Shown here one piece after another: positions 24,394 through 34,097 of a stretch of DNA of 59,284 bases. This stretch comes from an uncultured Sphingomonadales bacterium. GTDB taxonomy: Bacteria > Pseudomonadota > Alphaproteobacteria > Sphingomonadales > Sphingomonadaceae. The stretch lies in the NCBI GenBank assembly GCA_903839675.1, contig CAIMDB010000017.1, positions 1 through 59,284 of the forward strand. The letters are read 5' to 3'. The position numbers and the translations under genes were made by a program. The stretch's first letter is position 1. Each line of letters begins with the position of its first letter. The notes under the pieces are model-generated. The model was given only the letters and a program-made list of their open reading frames with translations, made no database searches and was not told where the DNA came from.

Positions 24394-25914
24394 TTACTTG
24401 AACTTCACCGCAATATAGCGGGGCGGATTGCTGGCGCGCTGGACGAAGAGGAGGACGTTATTGCGCCCTGCCTTTTTGGCCGCCGTGGCGATCGTGTTCA
24501 GGTCTTCCGGTGATGCCGTCGGCTGCTGGTTGGCAGACAGGATAATGTCACCGCGCTGCAGGCCCTTGGCGCTTGCGTCGCTTGACGGGTCAACTGCGCC
24601 AATCACGATGCCCTTCGGCACCGGATTGAGGCGCAACGCCCGCGCGATTTCCGGCGTCAGCGCTTCGACCGCGAGACCAAGCGACTCCCGCGTCGCATTC
24701 TGTGTCGTCTGATCATCTTCTGGGTCGAGGCCGGGTTCCCCCTGCGTCAGTGTTGCCAGCTTATCTTCCGACGGGCGCTCACCTAGCACAGCGGTGAACG
24801 TCTGGCGCTTGCCGCCACGGATCACTTCAATCGGCACGCGCGCACCAACGGGGCTGTTGGCGATCAGGAAGGACAGGGTCTGGTCGGGCGTCACTTCGCT
24901 GCCATTGACCTTCACCACGACGTCGCCTTCGCGAATGCCAGCCTTGGCGGCAGCTTCATTGGGTTCGACACGCGCGATCAGTTCACCGCGGTTCTTGGGC
25001 AGGCCAAGCGCATCCGCAGCGCCTTCATCGAGCGGCTGGATGCCGACGCCAAGATAGCCACGCTTCACACGGCCACCGCCGCGCAAGGTGTCCACAATGG
25101 GCGATGCAACTTCTGCCGGAATGGCAAAGCCGATGCCGATATTGCCGCCGGTGGGGGAGAAGATCGCGGTGTTGATGCCGATGACGTTGCCGTTCATGTC
25201 AAACATCGGGCCGCCGGAATTGCCCTGATTGATGGAGGCATCGGTCTGGATGTAGCGGTCCGACGGTCCACCGTTGATGTTGCGATGGAGCGCCGAGACG
25301 ATCCCTGCCGTCACTGTGCCGCCAAGGCCATAAGGATTGCCGATGGCGACAACCCAATCCCCCACGCGGGTGCGGGCGCTGTCGCCGAACTTCACGAAGG
25401 GCAGGTTCTTGCCTTCGATCTTGAGCACAGCAAGGTCCGATGTCGGGTCACGCCCAATGAGCTTGGCCGGATATTCGGTCTTGTCGGGGAAGGTCACCGT
25501 GATCGAACTGACCGCCGCGCCGCGCTGTCCGGGGGAGACGACGTGGTTGTTGGTGACGATGTAACCGTCTGCGGAAACCACAAAGCCAGAGCCGAGCGAC
25601 TGCGCTTCGCGAGTTACCGGGCGACCACCATTGTTATTGCCGCCGCCGAACAGATCACCAAAGGGCGTGCCGGCGAAGGGATTATTGTTGGCCACCTGCA
25701 CCTTTTGCGTGGTGGAAATATTGACCACCGCGGGCTGGAGACGCGCGGCAAGATCGGCAAAGCTCATCGGCGCGCCGGGGCGCGGGGCCGAGGCTGCCGT
25801 TATGGTGCCGGGCTCATTCTGAGCCTCTTGAGAAGCGGCCGGCGATTGCTGGGCAAGAGTGGCGGCAGTACCGCCGAGCAGCATCGCAGCCGTCATGGCA
25901 TAAGCGTAACGCAC
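24394..25914 (-). CDS. degP: Do/DegP family periplasmic serine protease
   Basis: A 506-residue HtrA-type protease/chaperone. The N-terminus is a signal peptide ending near LAQQ. The trypsin-like domain shows His124 (NNHVV), Asp160 (SDLAVLKI) and Ser233 (GNSGGP), and two PDZ domains follow (about residues 295-390 and 420-500). Its role is degradation of misfolded envelope proteins. It starts with GTG. It lies 106 bp downstream of hflC on the same strand, so the unit hflK-hflC-degP groups membrane and periplasmic quality control; this order is common in alphaproteobacteria. Confidence 0.95.
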   Translation of the reverse strand: MRYAYAMTAAMLLGGTAATLAQQSPAASQEAQNEPGTITAASAPRPGAPMSFADLAARLQPAVVNISTTQKVQVANNNPFAGTPFGDLFGGGNNNGGRPVTREAQSLGSGFVVSADGYIVTNNHVVSPGQRGAAVSSITVTFPDKTEYPAKLIGRDPTSDLAVLKIEGKNLPFVKFGDSARTRVGDWVVAIGNPYGLGGTVTAGIVSALHRNINGGPSDRYIQTDASINQGNSGGPMFDMNGNVIGINTAIFSPTGGNIGIGFAIPAEVASPIVDTLRGGGRVKRGYLGVGIQPLDEGAADALGLPKNRGELIARVEPNEAAAKAGIREGDVVVKVNGSEVTPDQTLSFLIANSPVGARVPIEVIRGGKRQTFTAVLGERPSEDKLATLTQGEPGLDPEDDQTTQNATRESLGLAVEALTPEIARALRLNPVPKGIVIGAVDPSSDASAKGLQRGDIILSANQQPTASPEDLNTIATAAKKAGRNNVLLFVQRASNPPRYIAVKFK

Positions 25915-26020
25915 TATAAAAATTCCTTCTTAGATTTTCGCGTTCATCACAACATCCCACAGATGGAATGGCGCGATAGGCCTGAACCGAAATTGAACAG
26001 AAGTGTCTGTTCAATCAGTC

Positions 26021-26881
26021 TTATCGCCCCCCACGAAACTCCCTGAGATAGTCATTGCTTGGCGATAGGATCAGGTTGGTCGAACCTGTCTGCTTGGTCC
26101 CGTCAACGCCGAAGGTCGTCTTGTAGGACTGCATCGCTCGATAAAAATCATAGAATTGCGGGTCCTTGCCAAAGGCGGCGGCGTAGATTTTTGCCGCTTC
26201 GGCATCGGCTGTCGCCCGGATGACCTGTGCGGTCTTCCAGCCTTCAGCACGCTTGGTCCCGGCTTCCTGCTGACGGCGTGTGCGCATCCGTTCAAACGCG
26301 GATTCAAGTGTCGCACCCTTGGGCAGATCAGCGCGCTTGATGCGGACGTCGATGACTTCCGCGCCATATTGCCGCGCCTCACGGTTCAGGCCGTCCTTGA
26401 TGTTGGCCATCACCTTGCCGCGTTCCGGGCTCAGCAACGCGGCAAAGGGTTCCTTGCCGAGTTCATTGCGCAAGGAAGACCCAAGCAGCGGACGCAGGGC
26501 ATCGCCCAGACGTTCTTCGGTGCGGGCCGTCTTGTACATCTTCAGCGGGTCAACAATGCGATAGCGGGCAAAGGCATCGACCTGCAGGCGCAGCTGGTCA
26601 GTCGACAGCACTTCCTGCTCATCCATGTCGATCGACTGGACGCGCTTATCGAGCCACTGGATCTTTTCGGCAAAGGGAATGCGGACGATAACGCCCGCGC
26701 CCGTCGCGCCAAAATTCTCGCCGGACTTATAGGCGTTGATGATGCGCACCGGCTGACCAAAGCGGACGACAACGCCCTGGCGCGTTTCGGGCACGAAGGA
26801 GACCGTTGAGCCGATCAGGATGACGACAGCAAGGGCGAGGAACGCCAGCCCTGCCGGATTGCGGAGGAGACGCTCAATCAT
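26021..26881 (-). CDS. hflC: HflC, FtsH-protease modulator subunit
   Basis: A 286-residue SPFH/band-7 protein with one N-terminal membrane helix (LAFLALAVVILIGSTVSFV) and a periplasmic band-7 domain starting VRFGQPVRIIN. With HflK it forms the large cage around FtsH and tunes its proteolysis. Typical blocks are LDKRVQSIDMDEQEVLSTDQ and ARTEERLGDALRP. Its start overlaps the hflK stop as ATGA. Confidence 0.95.
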   Translation of the reverse strand: MIERLLRNPAGLAFLALAVVILIGSTVSFVPETRQGVVVRFGQPVRIINAYKSGENFGATGAGVIVRIPFAEKIQWLDKRVQSIDMDEQEVLSTDQLRLQVDAFARYRIVDPLKMYKTARTEERLGDALRPLLGSSLRNELGKEPFAALLSPERGKVMANIKDGLNREARQYGAEVIDVRIKRADLPKGATLESAFERMRTRRQQEAGTKRAEGWKTAQVIRATADAEAAKIYAAAFGKDPQFYDFYRAMQSYKTTFGVDGTKQTGSTNLILSPSNDYLREFRGGR

Positions 26882-28002
26882 CGTGGGGCTCCCTGTGTTG
26901 CAGCAGCGGCAGGCGGTTCGGGCGCCTTTCGTGCAGCGGCTGGAAGCGGCAGATACGGCATGACGCCCGGGGTTTCGACAATCGTCTTGTCCAGCTTGCC
27001 CAACACCTGCTCCATCGTTTCGTAATACATGCGGCGGCGCGTGACGCCCGGCGCAAGCCGGTATTGCTCATAAACCTTGTCGAACGACTGCGCCTCACCC
27101 AGCGCGCGCTGGGTGACCTGTTGCGAATAGGTATTCGCCTGGTTGATCATCGACTGCGCTTCCTGTTGCGCGGCAGTCACGTCCTTAAAGGCGTCGATGA
27201 CTTCAGCCGGCGGATCGGCACGCTTGATGGCAATGCCTTCAATGCGGACGCCGGAGCGATAGGCGGCAAGAATGGAGCGCATCCGCTGTTCGACATCGGC
27301 TTCAATCTGCCCGCGCTTGGCCCCGATGGCGCCAATCAGGTCCACCCGCGACACCGCTGCCCGCATCGAGCTTTCGGCGACTTCCTTGATGGTTTCCTCA
27401 GGGTCCGTCAGCTGGAACTGGAATAGTTCCGGATCCGCAATGGACCAGCGCACCGAGTAATCGAGATCGATGATGTTCTGGTCACCCGTCAGGATAAAGT
27501 TCTGCGTATTGCCGCTGGCCGGGATATCGATGGTCCGGATTTCAGCGACGTTGAGCTTGGACACACTTTCAATGGGGTAAGGCAAGGTCAGCCCGATGCC
27601 GGAGCCAATGGTGCGCGAATAGGCACCAAAGGTTGTCACCACGGCGCGCTCTTGCGGGCCGACAGCGTGAAAGCTGGTGAGCAAAATCCAAACGCCAATG
27701 ACGATCGCGCCACCGATTCGGATCAACGGCCAAGGCAGGCCGCCATCTCCACCACCGCCGCCAAACTGGTCGCGCAGGCGGCGCAGCAGTTCATCCAGCG
27801 CAGAGGGGCCGCGCGGGCCACGGGGCTTACCGCCACCGCCGCCACCGCCGGGGGGGAGATTCCAAGGATTGCGGGGGCCACCGCCGCCGTCACCGCCGGA
27901 GCCGCCTCCACCTGATTCACCGCCGCCGCGTTTGCCCCAAGGGCCTCCCGCTTCAGCCAAAAGCACGCGCCCGCGTGCGACCCAGCCTGTTTTTCCGCTC
28001 AT
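26878..28002 (-). CDS. hflK: HflK, FtsH-protease modulator subunit
   Basis: A 374-residue partner of HflC. The N-terminal 75 residues are extremely Gly-rich (GGESGGGGSGGDGGGG), followed by one membrane helix (LIRIGGAIVIGVWILLTSF) and the band-7 domain (QERAVVTTFGAYSRTIGSG). The Pro/Ala-rich C-terminus is usual. It is the first gene of hflK-hflC-degP and is divergent from mrp across 71 bp, which must hold both promoters. Confidence 0.95.
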   Translation of the reverse strand: MSGKTGWVARGRVLLAEAGGPWGKRGGGESGGGGSGGDGGGGPRNPWNLPPGGGGGGGKPRGPRGPSALDELLRRLRDQFGGGGGDGGLPWPLIRIGGAIVIGVWILLTSFHAVGPQERAVVTTFGAYSRTIGSGIGLTLPYPIESVSKLNVAEIRTIDIPASGNTQNFILTGDQNIIDLDYSVRWSIADPELFQFQLTDPEETIKEVAESSMRAAVSRVDLIGAIGAKRGQIEADVEQRMRSILAAYRSGVRIEGIAIKRADPPAEVIDAFKDVTAAQQEAQSMINQANTYSQQVTQRALGEAQSFDKVYEQYRLAPGVTRRRMYYETMEQVLGKLDKTIVETPGVMPYLPLPAAARKAPEPPAAAATQGAPR

Positions 28003-28073
28003 GAAATTGCATATAGGGAGCGGATTTCATGAAAAACAGTGGCGCGGAAGATTTCTCCCCTTAAATCGCCGTC

Positions 28074-29072
28074 ATGTCCGATATTGAAATGATCACGCAG
28101 GCGCTCGACGCCATTCCCGATCCCGCTGGAAAAGGCGGACTCATGGCCTCTGGAAGGGCTGCTGCACCGCGACTGGCCGATGGACGCGCCGGCCTGATTC
28201 TCGACGTGGCGGGTCTTTCCGTGGCGCAGCGTGATGCCTTGGGCGCGGAGATCGAAGCGCGTCTGAAACAGATCGACGGCGTCAACGAAGTCCGCATTGC
28301 TATGACAAGCGCACGCACGCAGCGGGTGGTGGTCGCCATCGCCAGCGGCAAGGGCGGGGTGGGCAAGTCCACCGTATCGACCAATTTGGCCATCGCGCTC
28401 AAGCGGTTGGGCCTGAAGACCGGGCTGGTGGATGCCGATATCTACGGTCCGTCGCAGCCTCGACTGACCGACACCGAAGGCAAACGCCCTGTGGCCGAAG
28501 GCCAGAAGCTGGTGGCGGTCGACACGCCCTTTGGCGTCCCGCTGCTGTCGATGGGGCATCTGGTGAAGCCGGGGCAGGCCATTGCATGGCGCGGGCCAAT
28601 GGCGGGCAATGCGCTGGGCCAACTGATCGATGCCGAATGGGGCGACGCGAATGTGCTCATCGCCGATATGCCGCCGGGTACGGGCGATGTGCAGCTGTCC
28701 ATGGTGCAAAAGCATAAGCCCATCGGGGCGGTCATTGTCTCCACGCCGCAGGATCTTGCTTGGATCGATGCGACACGGGCCATTGACCTGTTCCGCACAT
28801 CGGACGTGCCGATTATCGGCATTATCGAGAACATGTCCGGCTATGCCTGCCCACATTGCGGCGAGATATCCGATCCCTTTGGAAGTGGCGGCGCGGAAGC
28901 GGCAGCCAAGGAAATGGGTGTCCCCTTCCTCGGGCGCATTCCGCTCGCGATGGACATTCGCGCGGCCTCCGATGCGGGCCAGCCGCCGGCGGCCGGGAAC
29001 GGACCCTATGCTGGGGCGTTTATGTCGATTGCGGAGCAACTCGCTGCATGGATCCGCACCCACGGAGGATAA
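28074..29072 (+). CDS. mrp: Mrp/ApbC iron-sulfur cluster carrier ATPase
   Basis: A 332-residue P-loop ATPase that delivers Fe-S clusters to target proteins. The N-terminal MIP18-like (DUF59-related) domain occupies about residues 1-75; the deviant Walker A GKGGVGKST is at 92-100, MPPGTGDVQL is the Walker B region, and Cys259/Cys262 (CPHC) are the cluster-binding pair. It lies in a two-gene unit with the CoA-binding protein one base downstream. Confidence 0.95.
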   Translation: MSDIEMITQALDAIPDPAGKGGLMASGRAAAPRLADGRAGLILDVAGLSVAQRDALGAEIEARLKQIDGVNEVRIAMTSARTQRVVVAIASGKGGVGKSTVSTNLAIALKRLGLKTGLVDADIYGPSQPRLTDTEGKRPVAEGQKLVAVDTPFGVPLLSMGHLVKPGQAIAWRGPMAGNALGQLIDAEWGDANVLIADMPPGTGDVQLSMVQKHKPIGAVIVSTPQDLAWIDATRAIDLFRTSDVPIIGIIENMSGYACPHCGEISDPFGSGGAEAAAKEMGVPFLGRIPLAMDIRAASDAGQPPAAGNGPYAGAFMSIAEQLAAWIRTHGG

Positions 29073-29073
29073 G

Positions 29074-29502
29074 ATGACGCTGACCCGAAACGAAGATTTG
29101 GCCGCACTCCTGTCCTCTGTGCGGACCATCGCTTTGGTCGGTGCGTCGAGCACTCCGGAGCGGGCGAGCTTCACGGTCATGAAGTTTCTGATCGACCATG
29201 GCTATACCGTCATCCCGATCAATCCGGGACTGGCCGGGCAGAGCATCCACGGGGTGGAGGTCAAGGCCAGCCTTGCAGACGCGGGGCCGGTCGACATGGT
29301 CGATATCTTCCGCAATTCCGTCGCCGCCGGGGCCGTTGTAGATGAGGCGATCGCGGCGGGCGCCAAGGCCGTCTGGATGCAATTGGGCGTCGTCAATGAA
29401 GACGCGGCGGCACGGGCAGAAGCGGCTGGGCTTAAAGTGGTGATGGACCATTGTCCGAAGATTGAGATTGCCCGGCTGGGGCTGGCGGAGGTTGGCCAGT
29501 GA
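29074..29502 (+). CDS. CoA-binding domain protein
   Basis: A 142-residue single-domain Rossmann-like protein of the CoA_binding_2 family: TIALVGASSTPERASFTVMKF at the start, VIPINPG, and the ending blocks KAVWMQLGVVNEDAA and VVMDHCPKIE. The ATG follows GGAGG five bases downstream and one base after the mrp stop, so the two are coupled. The partner and role are unknown. Confidence 0.9.
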   Translation: MTLTRNEDLAALLSSVRTIALVGASSTPERASFTVMKFLIDHGYTVIPINPGLAGQSIHGVEVKASLADAGPVDMVDIFRNSVAAGAVVDEAIAAGAKAVWMQLGVVNEDAAARAEAAGLKVVMDHCPKIEIARLGLAEVGQ

Positions 29503-29507
29503 TAACA

Positions 29508-29541
29508 AAAAGGCCTCCCCGATATGTATCGGGAAGGCCTT
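29508..29541. terminator. Bidirectional terminator
   Basis: Arms AAGGCCTCCCCGAT and ATCGGGAAGGCCTT pair with one mismatch around a short loop. A T run follows on the minus strand and TTCTT on the plus strand. It separates the convergent mrp unit and the PEP-CTERM gene. Confidence 0.85.
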
Positions 29542-29559
29542 CTTCAGATTTCAGAGAAA

Positions 29560-30117
29560 TCAGGCGTAGGTGACTTGCATCGTTTCGCGACGGCGCATCG
29601 CTGCACCGACGAGGCCGAAGCCAGCCAGCATCATGGCCCAAGCAGCGGGTTCAGGAACACCACCAGCTGCGCCGTTGATGTCAATCGTGATCGTGCCGTT
29701 GGCGGTCAGTCCCTGCAGATTCACGTAGATGTTATCTGCATCAAACGAAAGGCGCGAGGCGTCAAAACCAAGATAGTTCGTGGCGGCGTTGATCGTCACG
29801 CCGGTAAACGCGTCAACCGTGCTCGACACATCTGAGAGAACGAAGCCGTTGAACGATGTCGACGTCCAGTTACAGCCCTGTCCGCAGAAGACATTCATGT
29901 TGAACGTCGTGTCGGTCGCGAAATACGTCGCGATGCCAGCATAGTCTACCGGAGCGCTCGTGCCGACGGTGTAACTGTTCACACCCAAGTCGGGTGAGCC
30001 CAAAACCGGAAAATCGTGCGACAGCTGGACTGTCTTGCCGAGCAGCAGCGCAGCGGATGCCGGTGTAGCCGAAAGGGCAGATGTCGCCAGCAACGCGAAA
30101 ATGGCAAATTTTTTCAT
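29560..30117 (-). CDS. PEPxxWA-CTERM sorting-domain protein
   Basis: A 185-residue exported protein with a signal peptide (cleavage after SATPASA). The mature domain is beta-rich with one CGQGC motif. The C-terminal signal is PEPAAWAMMLAGFGLVGAAM followed by RRR, i.e. the PEP motif, a hydrophobic helix and a basic tail typical of substrates of the exosortase in sphingomonads. The processing enzyme is not in this window. Function unknown; such proteins are usually exported to the envelope or biofilm matrix. Confidence 0.9.
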   Translation of the reverse strand: MKKFAIFALLATSALSATPASAALLLGKTVQLSHDFPVLGSPDLGVNSYTVGTSAPVDYAGIATYFATDTTFNMNVFCGQGCNWTSTSFNGFVLSDVSSTVDAFTGVTINAATNYLGFDASRLSFDADNIYVNLQGLTANGTITIDINGAAGGVPEPAAWAMMLAGFGLVGAAMRRRETMQVTYA

Positions 30118-30246
30118 ATACTAAACCCCCAAAAGAGATGGATGAATTCGCGACCTTGTTTTTTGTCGGATACCCAACAAAAATGGCTTCGAAAAGAACC
30201 ATTTTGACGATTTACACCATTTTATAGTCCCGCTTTGGGACAGGGC

Positions 30247-31026
30247 CTACCGCACCGAATATTTACGCGCCCGTTCTTCCAATCGGGCAACGGCAACGGG
30301 GTGGAGCGGCGTTCCCGTCGCCAGCACGCCAAATGCTTCGCCCTTGGTCGAATTGAACCGCAATGGGCGGCCATGCGCGTCTGTCACCTTGCCGCCGGCT
30401 TCTTCAGCGATGAGAGCGGCGGCAGCGATATCCCATTCATGGCCCCAGCGCAGGGCCGCGACCAGATCCGCCTCATCGGCGGCGACCATGGCGATGCGCA
30501 GCGCGATGGAGTTTGGCTTGTACACGGTCACCAAATCCATATCGGCCTTGGGCAAAACGTCGGCAGGGACGCGCGCGCCGGACAGATCGGTGCGGGTGCT
30601 GGCCGTGATCGTCGCGCCATTGCGGACCGCCCCTGTGCCACGGGCGGCGCGCCAATGTTCACCCCGCGCCGGAGCATCCAGCACGGCAAGTGTGGCGCGC
30701 CCGCCTTCGACCAATGCAATTGACACGGCCCAGCCATCGCGGCCCCGCACATAGTCCCGCGTGCCATCAATCGGGTCGACCACCCAGACGCGTGGGCGCA
30801 TCAGCCGTTCGGCATTGTCGGCGGTCTCTTCAGACAGCCAGCCGGCATCGGGGTCCAGCCGCTTCAATTCGTCTTTCAGAAACCGGTCGACCGCCAGATC
30901 CACTTCCGACACCGGATTGCCGGGCGATTTTTCCCATTGCTCAAACGCGCCGCGATAGCTTTTGAGCGCAAGCGCCCCTGCCTCGCGGGCAATGTCACTC
31001 AGGGCATCAAGGCGCGGATCAGTCAC
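30247..31026 (-). CDS. Inositol-monophosphatase family protein
   Basis: A 259-residue metal-dependent phosphatase. The metal-binding motif is VWVVDPIDGTRDYVRG and the second signature is WDIAAAALIAEEAGGKVTD. The Glu of LSEETAD precedes them. The substrate may be inositol phosphate, 3'-phosphoadenosine 5'-phosphate (CysQ-like) or histidinol phosphate; the DYVRG context does not decide. Its start overlaps the pmbA stop by 8 nt. Confidence 0.9.
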   Translation of the reverse strand: MTDPRLDALSDIAREAGALALKSYRGAFEQWEKSPGNPVSEVDLAVDRFLKDELKRLDPDAGWLSEETADNAERLMRPRVWVVDPIDGTRDYVRGRDGWAVSIALVEGGRATLAVLDAPARGEHWRAARGTGAVRNGATITASTRTDLSGARVPADVLPKADMDLVTVYKPNSIALRIAMVAADEADLVAALRWGHEWDIAAAALIAEEAGGKVTDAHGRPLRFNSTKGEAFGVLATGTPLHPVAVARLEERARKYSVR

Positions 31027-32365
31027 CGGCGAGGGTCATGCCTTCCAGACGCAGCGTCGGTGCATTGGTGCCGTGCCGGAAGTCGAGATCATTGGCGGGG
31101 ATGAGCGTGCGGAACATGTCCTTCAGATTACCCGCGATCGTCACTTCGGCAACAGCGCCTTCAATCTGGCCGTTGCGGATGACGAAGCCGGAGGCGCCCC
31201 GGCTGTAATCACCTGTCAGCCCGTTCACGCCATGCCCGATCAGATCGGTCACGTAAAAACCCTCTCTGATGTCCGCCATGAGCTCAGCCGGGGAGACATC
31301 GCCCGCTTCCATATGGAGGTTGGTGGCGCCTGCCCCCGGCGGGCCGCTGACGCCGCGCGAGGCATGGCCGGTGGGCGTAAGGCCAAGTTGACGGGCAGAG
31401 GCGGAATCGAGCAGCCAGGTTGTCAGGCGACCCTTTTCAATGATCGCACGGCGCTGCGTCGGCAGGCCTTCTCCATCAAACGGCTTGGACCGAAGGCCGC
31501 GCTCGCGGTGTGGATCATCCACAATCGTTATGCCGCTGCCGAAGACTTCGGTATCGAGTGCATCGAGCAGGAAGCTCGTCTTGCGGGCAATCGCGCCACC
31601 CGTGATCGCGCCGATCAGATGGCCGATGATCCCGCCGGACACGCGCGGATCAAAGATCACTGGCATTGGCCCGCTCTTCAGGCGCACGGGGTTCATCCGC
31701 GCAATGGCCCGCTCACCGGCTTCACGGCCGATCTTGGCCGCGTCATCAAGGTCACCCAGATGGCGTGTCGAATGCCAGGCATAATCGCGCTGCATGTCAG
31801 AGCCTTCGCCGGCCAAGACGCTGGCGGAGACGCCGTGGCTCGACCCGGAATAGCTGCCCGCAAATCCTCCGCTTGTCGCGAGCGCGATGAGTGCGCGTCC
31901 GGCGCTGGCCGACCCGCCTTCGCTATTGGTGACGCCAGCGACGGCGCGGGCGGCATCTTCGGCCTCTAAAGCGCGCGCGCGCAGATCCTGCGGAGAGACG
32001 TCGCCGCCATCATCAATATCGAAACTCGCAGGTGTGCCGGTCATTAGCCGGTCTTGCGGGGCGAGCCCTGCATATTCGTCTTCGGGCGCCTGACCTGCCA
32101 TGGCGACAGCGCGTTCGGCCAGCTTTTCCATCGCCTGCACCGACAGGTCAGAGGACGAGGCGCTGGCCGACTGCTTGCCGACAAAAACACGCAGGCCAAT
32201 CTCTTCGCCTTCGGAGCGCTGGACGTCTTCCAACGCGCCAAGGCGGACCTGTACGCCGGTCGCGGCATCGGCAACATAGATGGCATCGGCGGCGTCGGCG
32301 CCTGCTTTCAGAGCACGGGCAACAAGGTCGGCGGCGCGGTCCCGCGCTTGATCAATGGTCAGCAT
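31019..32365 (-). CDS. pmbA: TldE/PmbA, TldD partner protein
   Basis: A 448-residue member of the TldD/PmbA family without an HExxxH motif at the equivalent place, as expected for the non-zinc subunit TldE. Recognisable parts are RALIALATSGGFAGSYSGSS, the VIFDPRVSGGIIGHLIGAI block and FYVTDLIGHGVNGLTGDYSRGASGF. It works with TldD (12.4-13.8 kb). The gene is the first of a pair with the inositol-phosphatase-like gene. Confidence 0.93.
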   Translation of the reverse strand: MLTIDQARDRAADLVARALKAGADAADAIYVADAATGVQVRLGALEDVQRSEGEEIGLRVFVGKQSASASSSDLSVQAMEKLAERAVAMAGQAPEDEYAGLAPQDRLMTGTPASFDIDDGGDVSPQDLRARALEAEDAARAVAGVTNSEGGSASAGRALIALATSGGFAGSYSGSSHGVSASVLAGEGSDMQRDYAWHSTRHLGDLDDAAKIGREAGERAIARMNPVRLKSGPMPVIFDPRVSGGIIGHLIGAITGGAIARKTSFLLDALDTEVFGSGITIVDDPHRERGLRSKPFDGEGLPTQRRAIIEKGRLTTWLLDSASARQLGLTPTGHASRGVSGPPGAGATNLHMEAGDVSPAELMADIREGFYVTDLIGHGVNGLTGDYSRGASGFVIRNGQIEGAVAEVTIAGNLKDMFRTLIPANDLDFRHGTNAPTLRLEGMTLAGD

Positions 32366-32396
32366 CCGCTCCGCTTAGGCGTTTGGCCGCAAAGGC

Positions 32397-33332
32397 TCAA
32401 GCCGAAGCGCCGACGGTTGCCATCGCCAGTGCCACCAGCAGTCCGGCAAAGCGGTTGGAGCGGAACTTGGCGAGCGCATCGTGGCCATCGTCGACGCGGA
32501 GTGACATCACCTGCCAGATGAAGTGGAGCGCTGCGGGCAGCAAAGCGGCCAGCGCCAGCATCTGTGGCCGAACCTGCCAAATGGCCGCGCTCCACAGCAA
32601 AAGAGCGAAGGCATAGAATATCGCTAAGCCCGGCTTCACGCTGCCGCCCAGTGCGCGGGCCGAAGACCGGATACCGATCAGCGCGTCGTCCTCACGGTCC
32701 TGTAGCGCGTAGATGGTGTCATAGCCGATCACCCAGAAGATTGACCCCGCATAGACGAGCAGCATGGGCAAAGCGGCATCTGCCAACGCCATCCAGCCAA
32801 CCAGCGCCCCCCAAGAAAAGACAAGCCCAAGCCAAGCCTGCGGCCACCATGTGATCCGCTTCATGAAGGGATAGGCGGCAACAGGCGCGAGGCTGGCCAG
32901 CGCGACCAGCTCTGCGGACCAGCGAAACTGGAGCAGGGAGATCAGCCCGAACAGTGAGAGCGACACGAGCCAGACCCACGCCTGTTTGACGCTCACCGCA
33001 CCACTGGCGACCGGCCGGTTGCGGGTGCGCTCCACCTGCGCATCCAGATCGCGATCAACGATGTCGTTGTAAACGCAGCCCGCCCCGCGCATCGCAATCG
33101 CGCCGAGCAACATCCAGAGTGCGAGATCCCAACGCTCCGGCAACCCTCCGGCGAGGCCGAGGCCATAGATGCAGGGCCAAAAGAGCAGCCACCAGCCAAT
33201 TGGCCGGTCGAGCCGCGCGAGTGAGGCATAGGGCCGTGCGGCGGCAGGCAGGACACGCATCAGGCCGGTGAGTTCGATATCGGGCACCGCAAAGGTTTCA
33301 GATGTCGAGGTTTCATTTCGGCGCGCGTTCAT
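32397..33332 (-). CDS. ubiA: 4-hydroxybenzoate polyprenyltransferase
   Basis: Integral membrane prenyltransferase attaching the isoprenoid tail to 4-hydroxybenzoate in ubiquinone synthesis. The 311-residue protein has about eight membrane helices and the two Asp-rich motifs NDIVDRDLDAQVERTRNRP and DTIYALQDREDD. The ATG at 33332 gives the family's usual N-terminus; the open frame continues upstream through the divergent rsmE region. Its start lies 13 bp from the rsmE start. Confidence 0.93.
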   Translation of the reverse strand: MNARRNETSTSETFAVPDIELTGLMRVLPAAARPYASLARLDRPIGWWLLFWPCIYGLGLAGGLPERWDLALWMLLGAIAMRGAGCVYNDIVDRDLDAQVERTRNRPVASGAVSVKQAWVWLVSLSLFGLISLLQFRWSAELVALASLAPVAAYPFMKRITWWPQAWLGLVFSWGALVGWMALADAALPMLLVYAGSIFWVIGYDTIYALQDREDDALIGIRSSARALGGSVKPGLAIFYAFALLLWSAAIWQVRPQMLALAALLPAALHFIWQVMSLRVDDGHDALAKFRSNRFAGLLVALAMATVGASA

Positions 33333-33345
33333 GCTAACCGCTCTT

Positions 33346-34086
33346 ATGCCCGCGACACCGGCCTGGCCACCCCAATCCACACCCCGCCTCTTTGTTGAGG
33401 CCCGTCTTTCCGAAGGCGCAGATGTCCGCATCGAAGGCGGGCAGGCGCATTATCTGTCCAACGTCATGCGCCTGAAGGAAGGCGCGCCGGTTAAGCTGTT
33501 CGACGATCAGACGGGCGAATGGCTGGCCGAAGTCGCCGCGACCGGCAAGCGCGACATGGTGCTGCGCGTCGTTGCGCAATTGCGGCCGCGTGAGGACGTG
33601 CCCGATCTTTGGCTACTGGCAGCACCCGTTAAAAAGGCGCGGCTCGACATGGTGGTCGAAAAGGCGTGTGAGCTGGGCGTGGCGCTTTACCAGCCGGTTA
33701 TCACGCGCCGGACCATCATTGAGCGGCTCAACATGGACCGGCTGCGCGCAACGATGGTGGAGGCCGCCGAGCAATGCGGGCGCACAGCACTACCCCGTAT
33801 CGAAGAGGCATTGAAGCTGCCTGCTTTGCTGCGCGACTGGCCAGCGGATCGCACCCTCTATTTCGCTGACGAAGAAGGCGGCGTGCCCTTTGCCGAAGTT
33901 GCAAAGGCAAGCCCTGCCGCGATCCTCATCGGCCCCGAAGGCGGCTTTGACGCCGATGAGCGGGCCGCGATCAAGGCGCTGCCGCAAGCGGTTGGTGTTT
34001 CACTTGGGCCGCGCATTTTACGCGCGGAAACAGCGGCGATTGCGGCGCTGTCCGTTTGGATGGCGAAGGCCGGGGATTGGAGTTAG
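33346..34086 (+). CDS. rsmE: 16S rRNA m3U1498 methyltransferase
   Basis: A 246-residue SPOUT-family enzyme. An N-terminal PUA-like domain (RLFVEARLSEGADVRI, HYLSNVMRLKEG) is followed by the knotted SAM-binding core with LIGPEGGFDADE and LGPRILRAETAAI. It methylates N3 of U1498 in 16S rRNA. The ATG at 33346 was chosen because the upstream frame reaches into ubiA. It diverges from ubiA with almost no spacer, so the promoters overlap the genes. Confidence 0.94.
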   Translation: MPATPAWPPQSTPRLFVEARLSEGADVRIEGGQAHYLSNVMRLKEGAPVKLFDDQTGEWLAEVAATGKRDMVLRVVAQLRPREDVPDLWLLAAPVKKARLDMVVEKACELGVALYQPVITRRTIIERLNMDRLRATMVEAAEQCGRTALPRIEEALKLPALLRDWPADRTLYFADEEGGVPFAEVAKASPAAILIGPEGGFDADERAAIKALPQAVGVSLGPRILRAETAAIAALSVWMAKAGDWS

Positions 34087-34097
34087 GCGCTCCAACC

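Noticed and set aside
28630-29502. Longer frame upstream of the CoA-binding protein
   Set aside because: The extra 148 codons lie inside mrp in another frame; GGAGG before ATG 29074 marks the real start.
12418-32365. RiPP or microcin cluster suggested by tldD and pmbA
   Set aside because: No precursor peptide, cyclase or exporter gene accompanies either gene, and they lie far apart; housekeeping copies are more likely.
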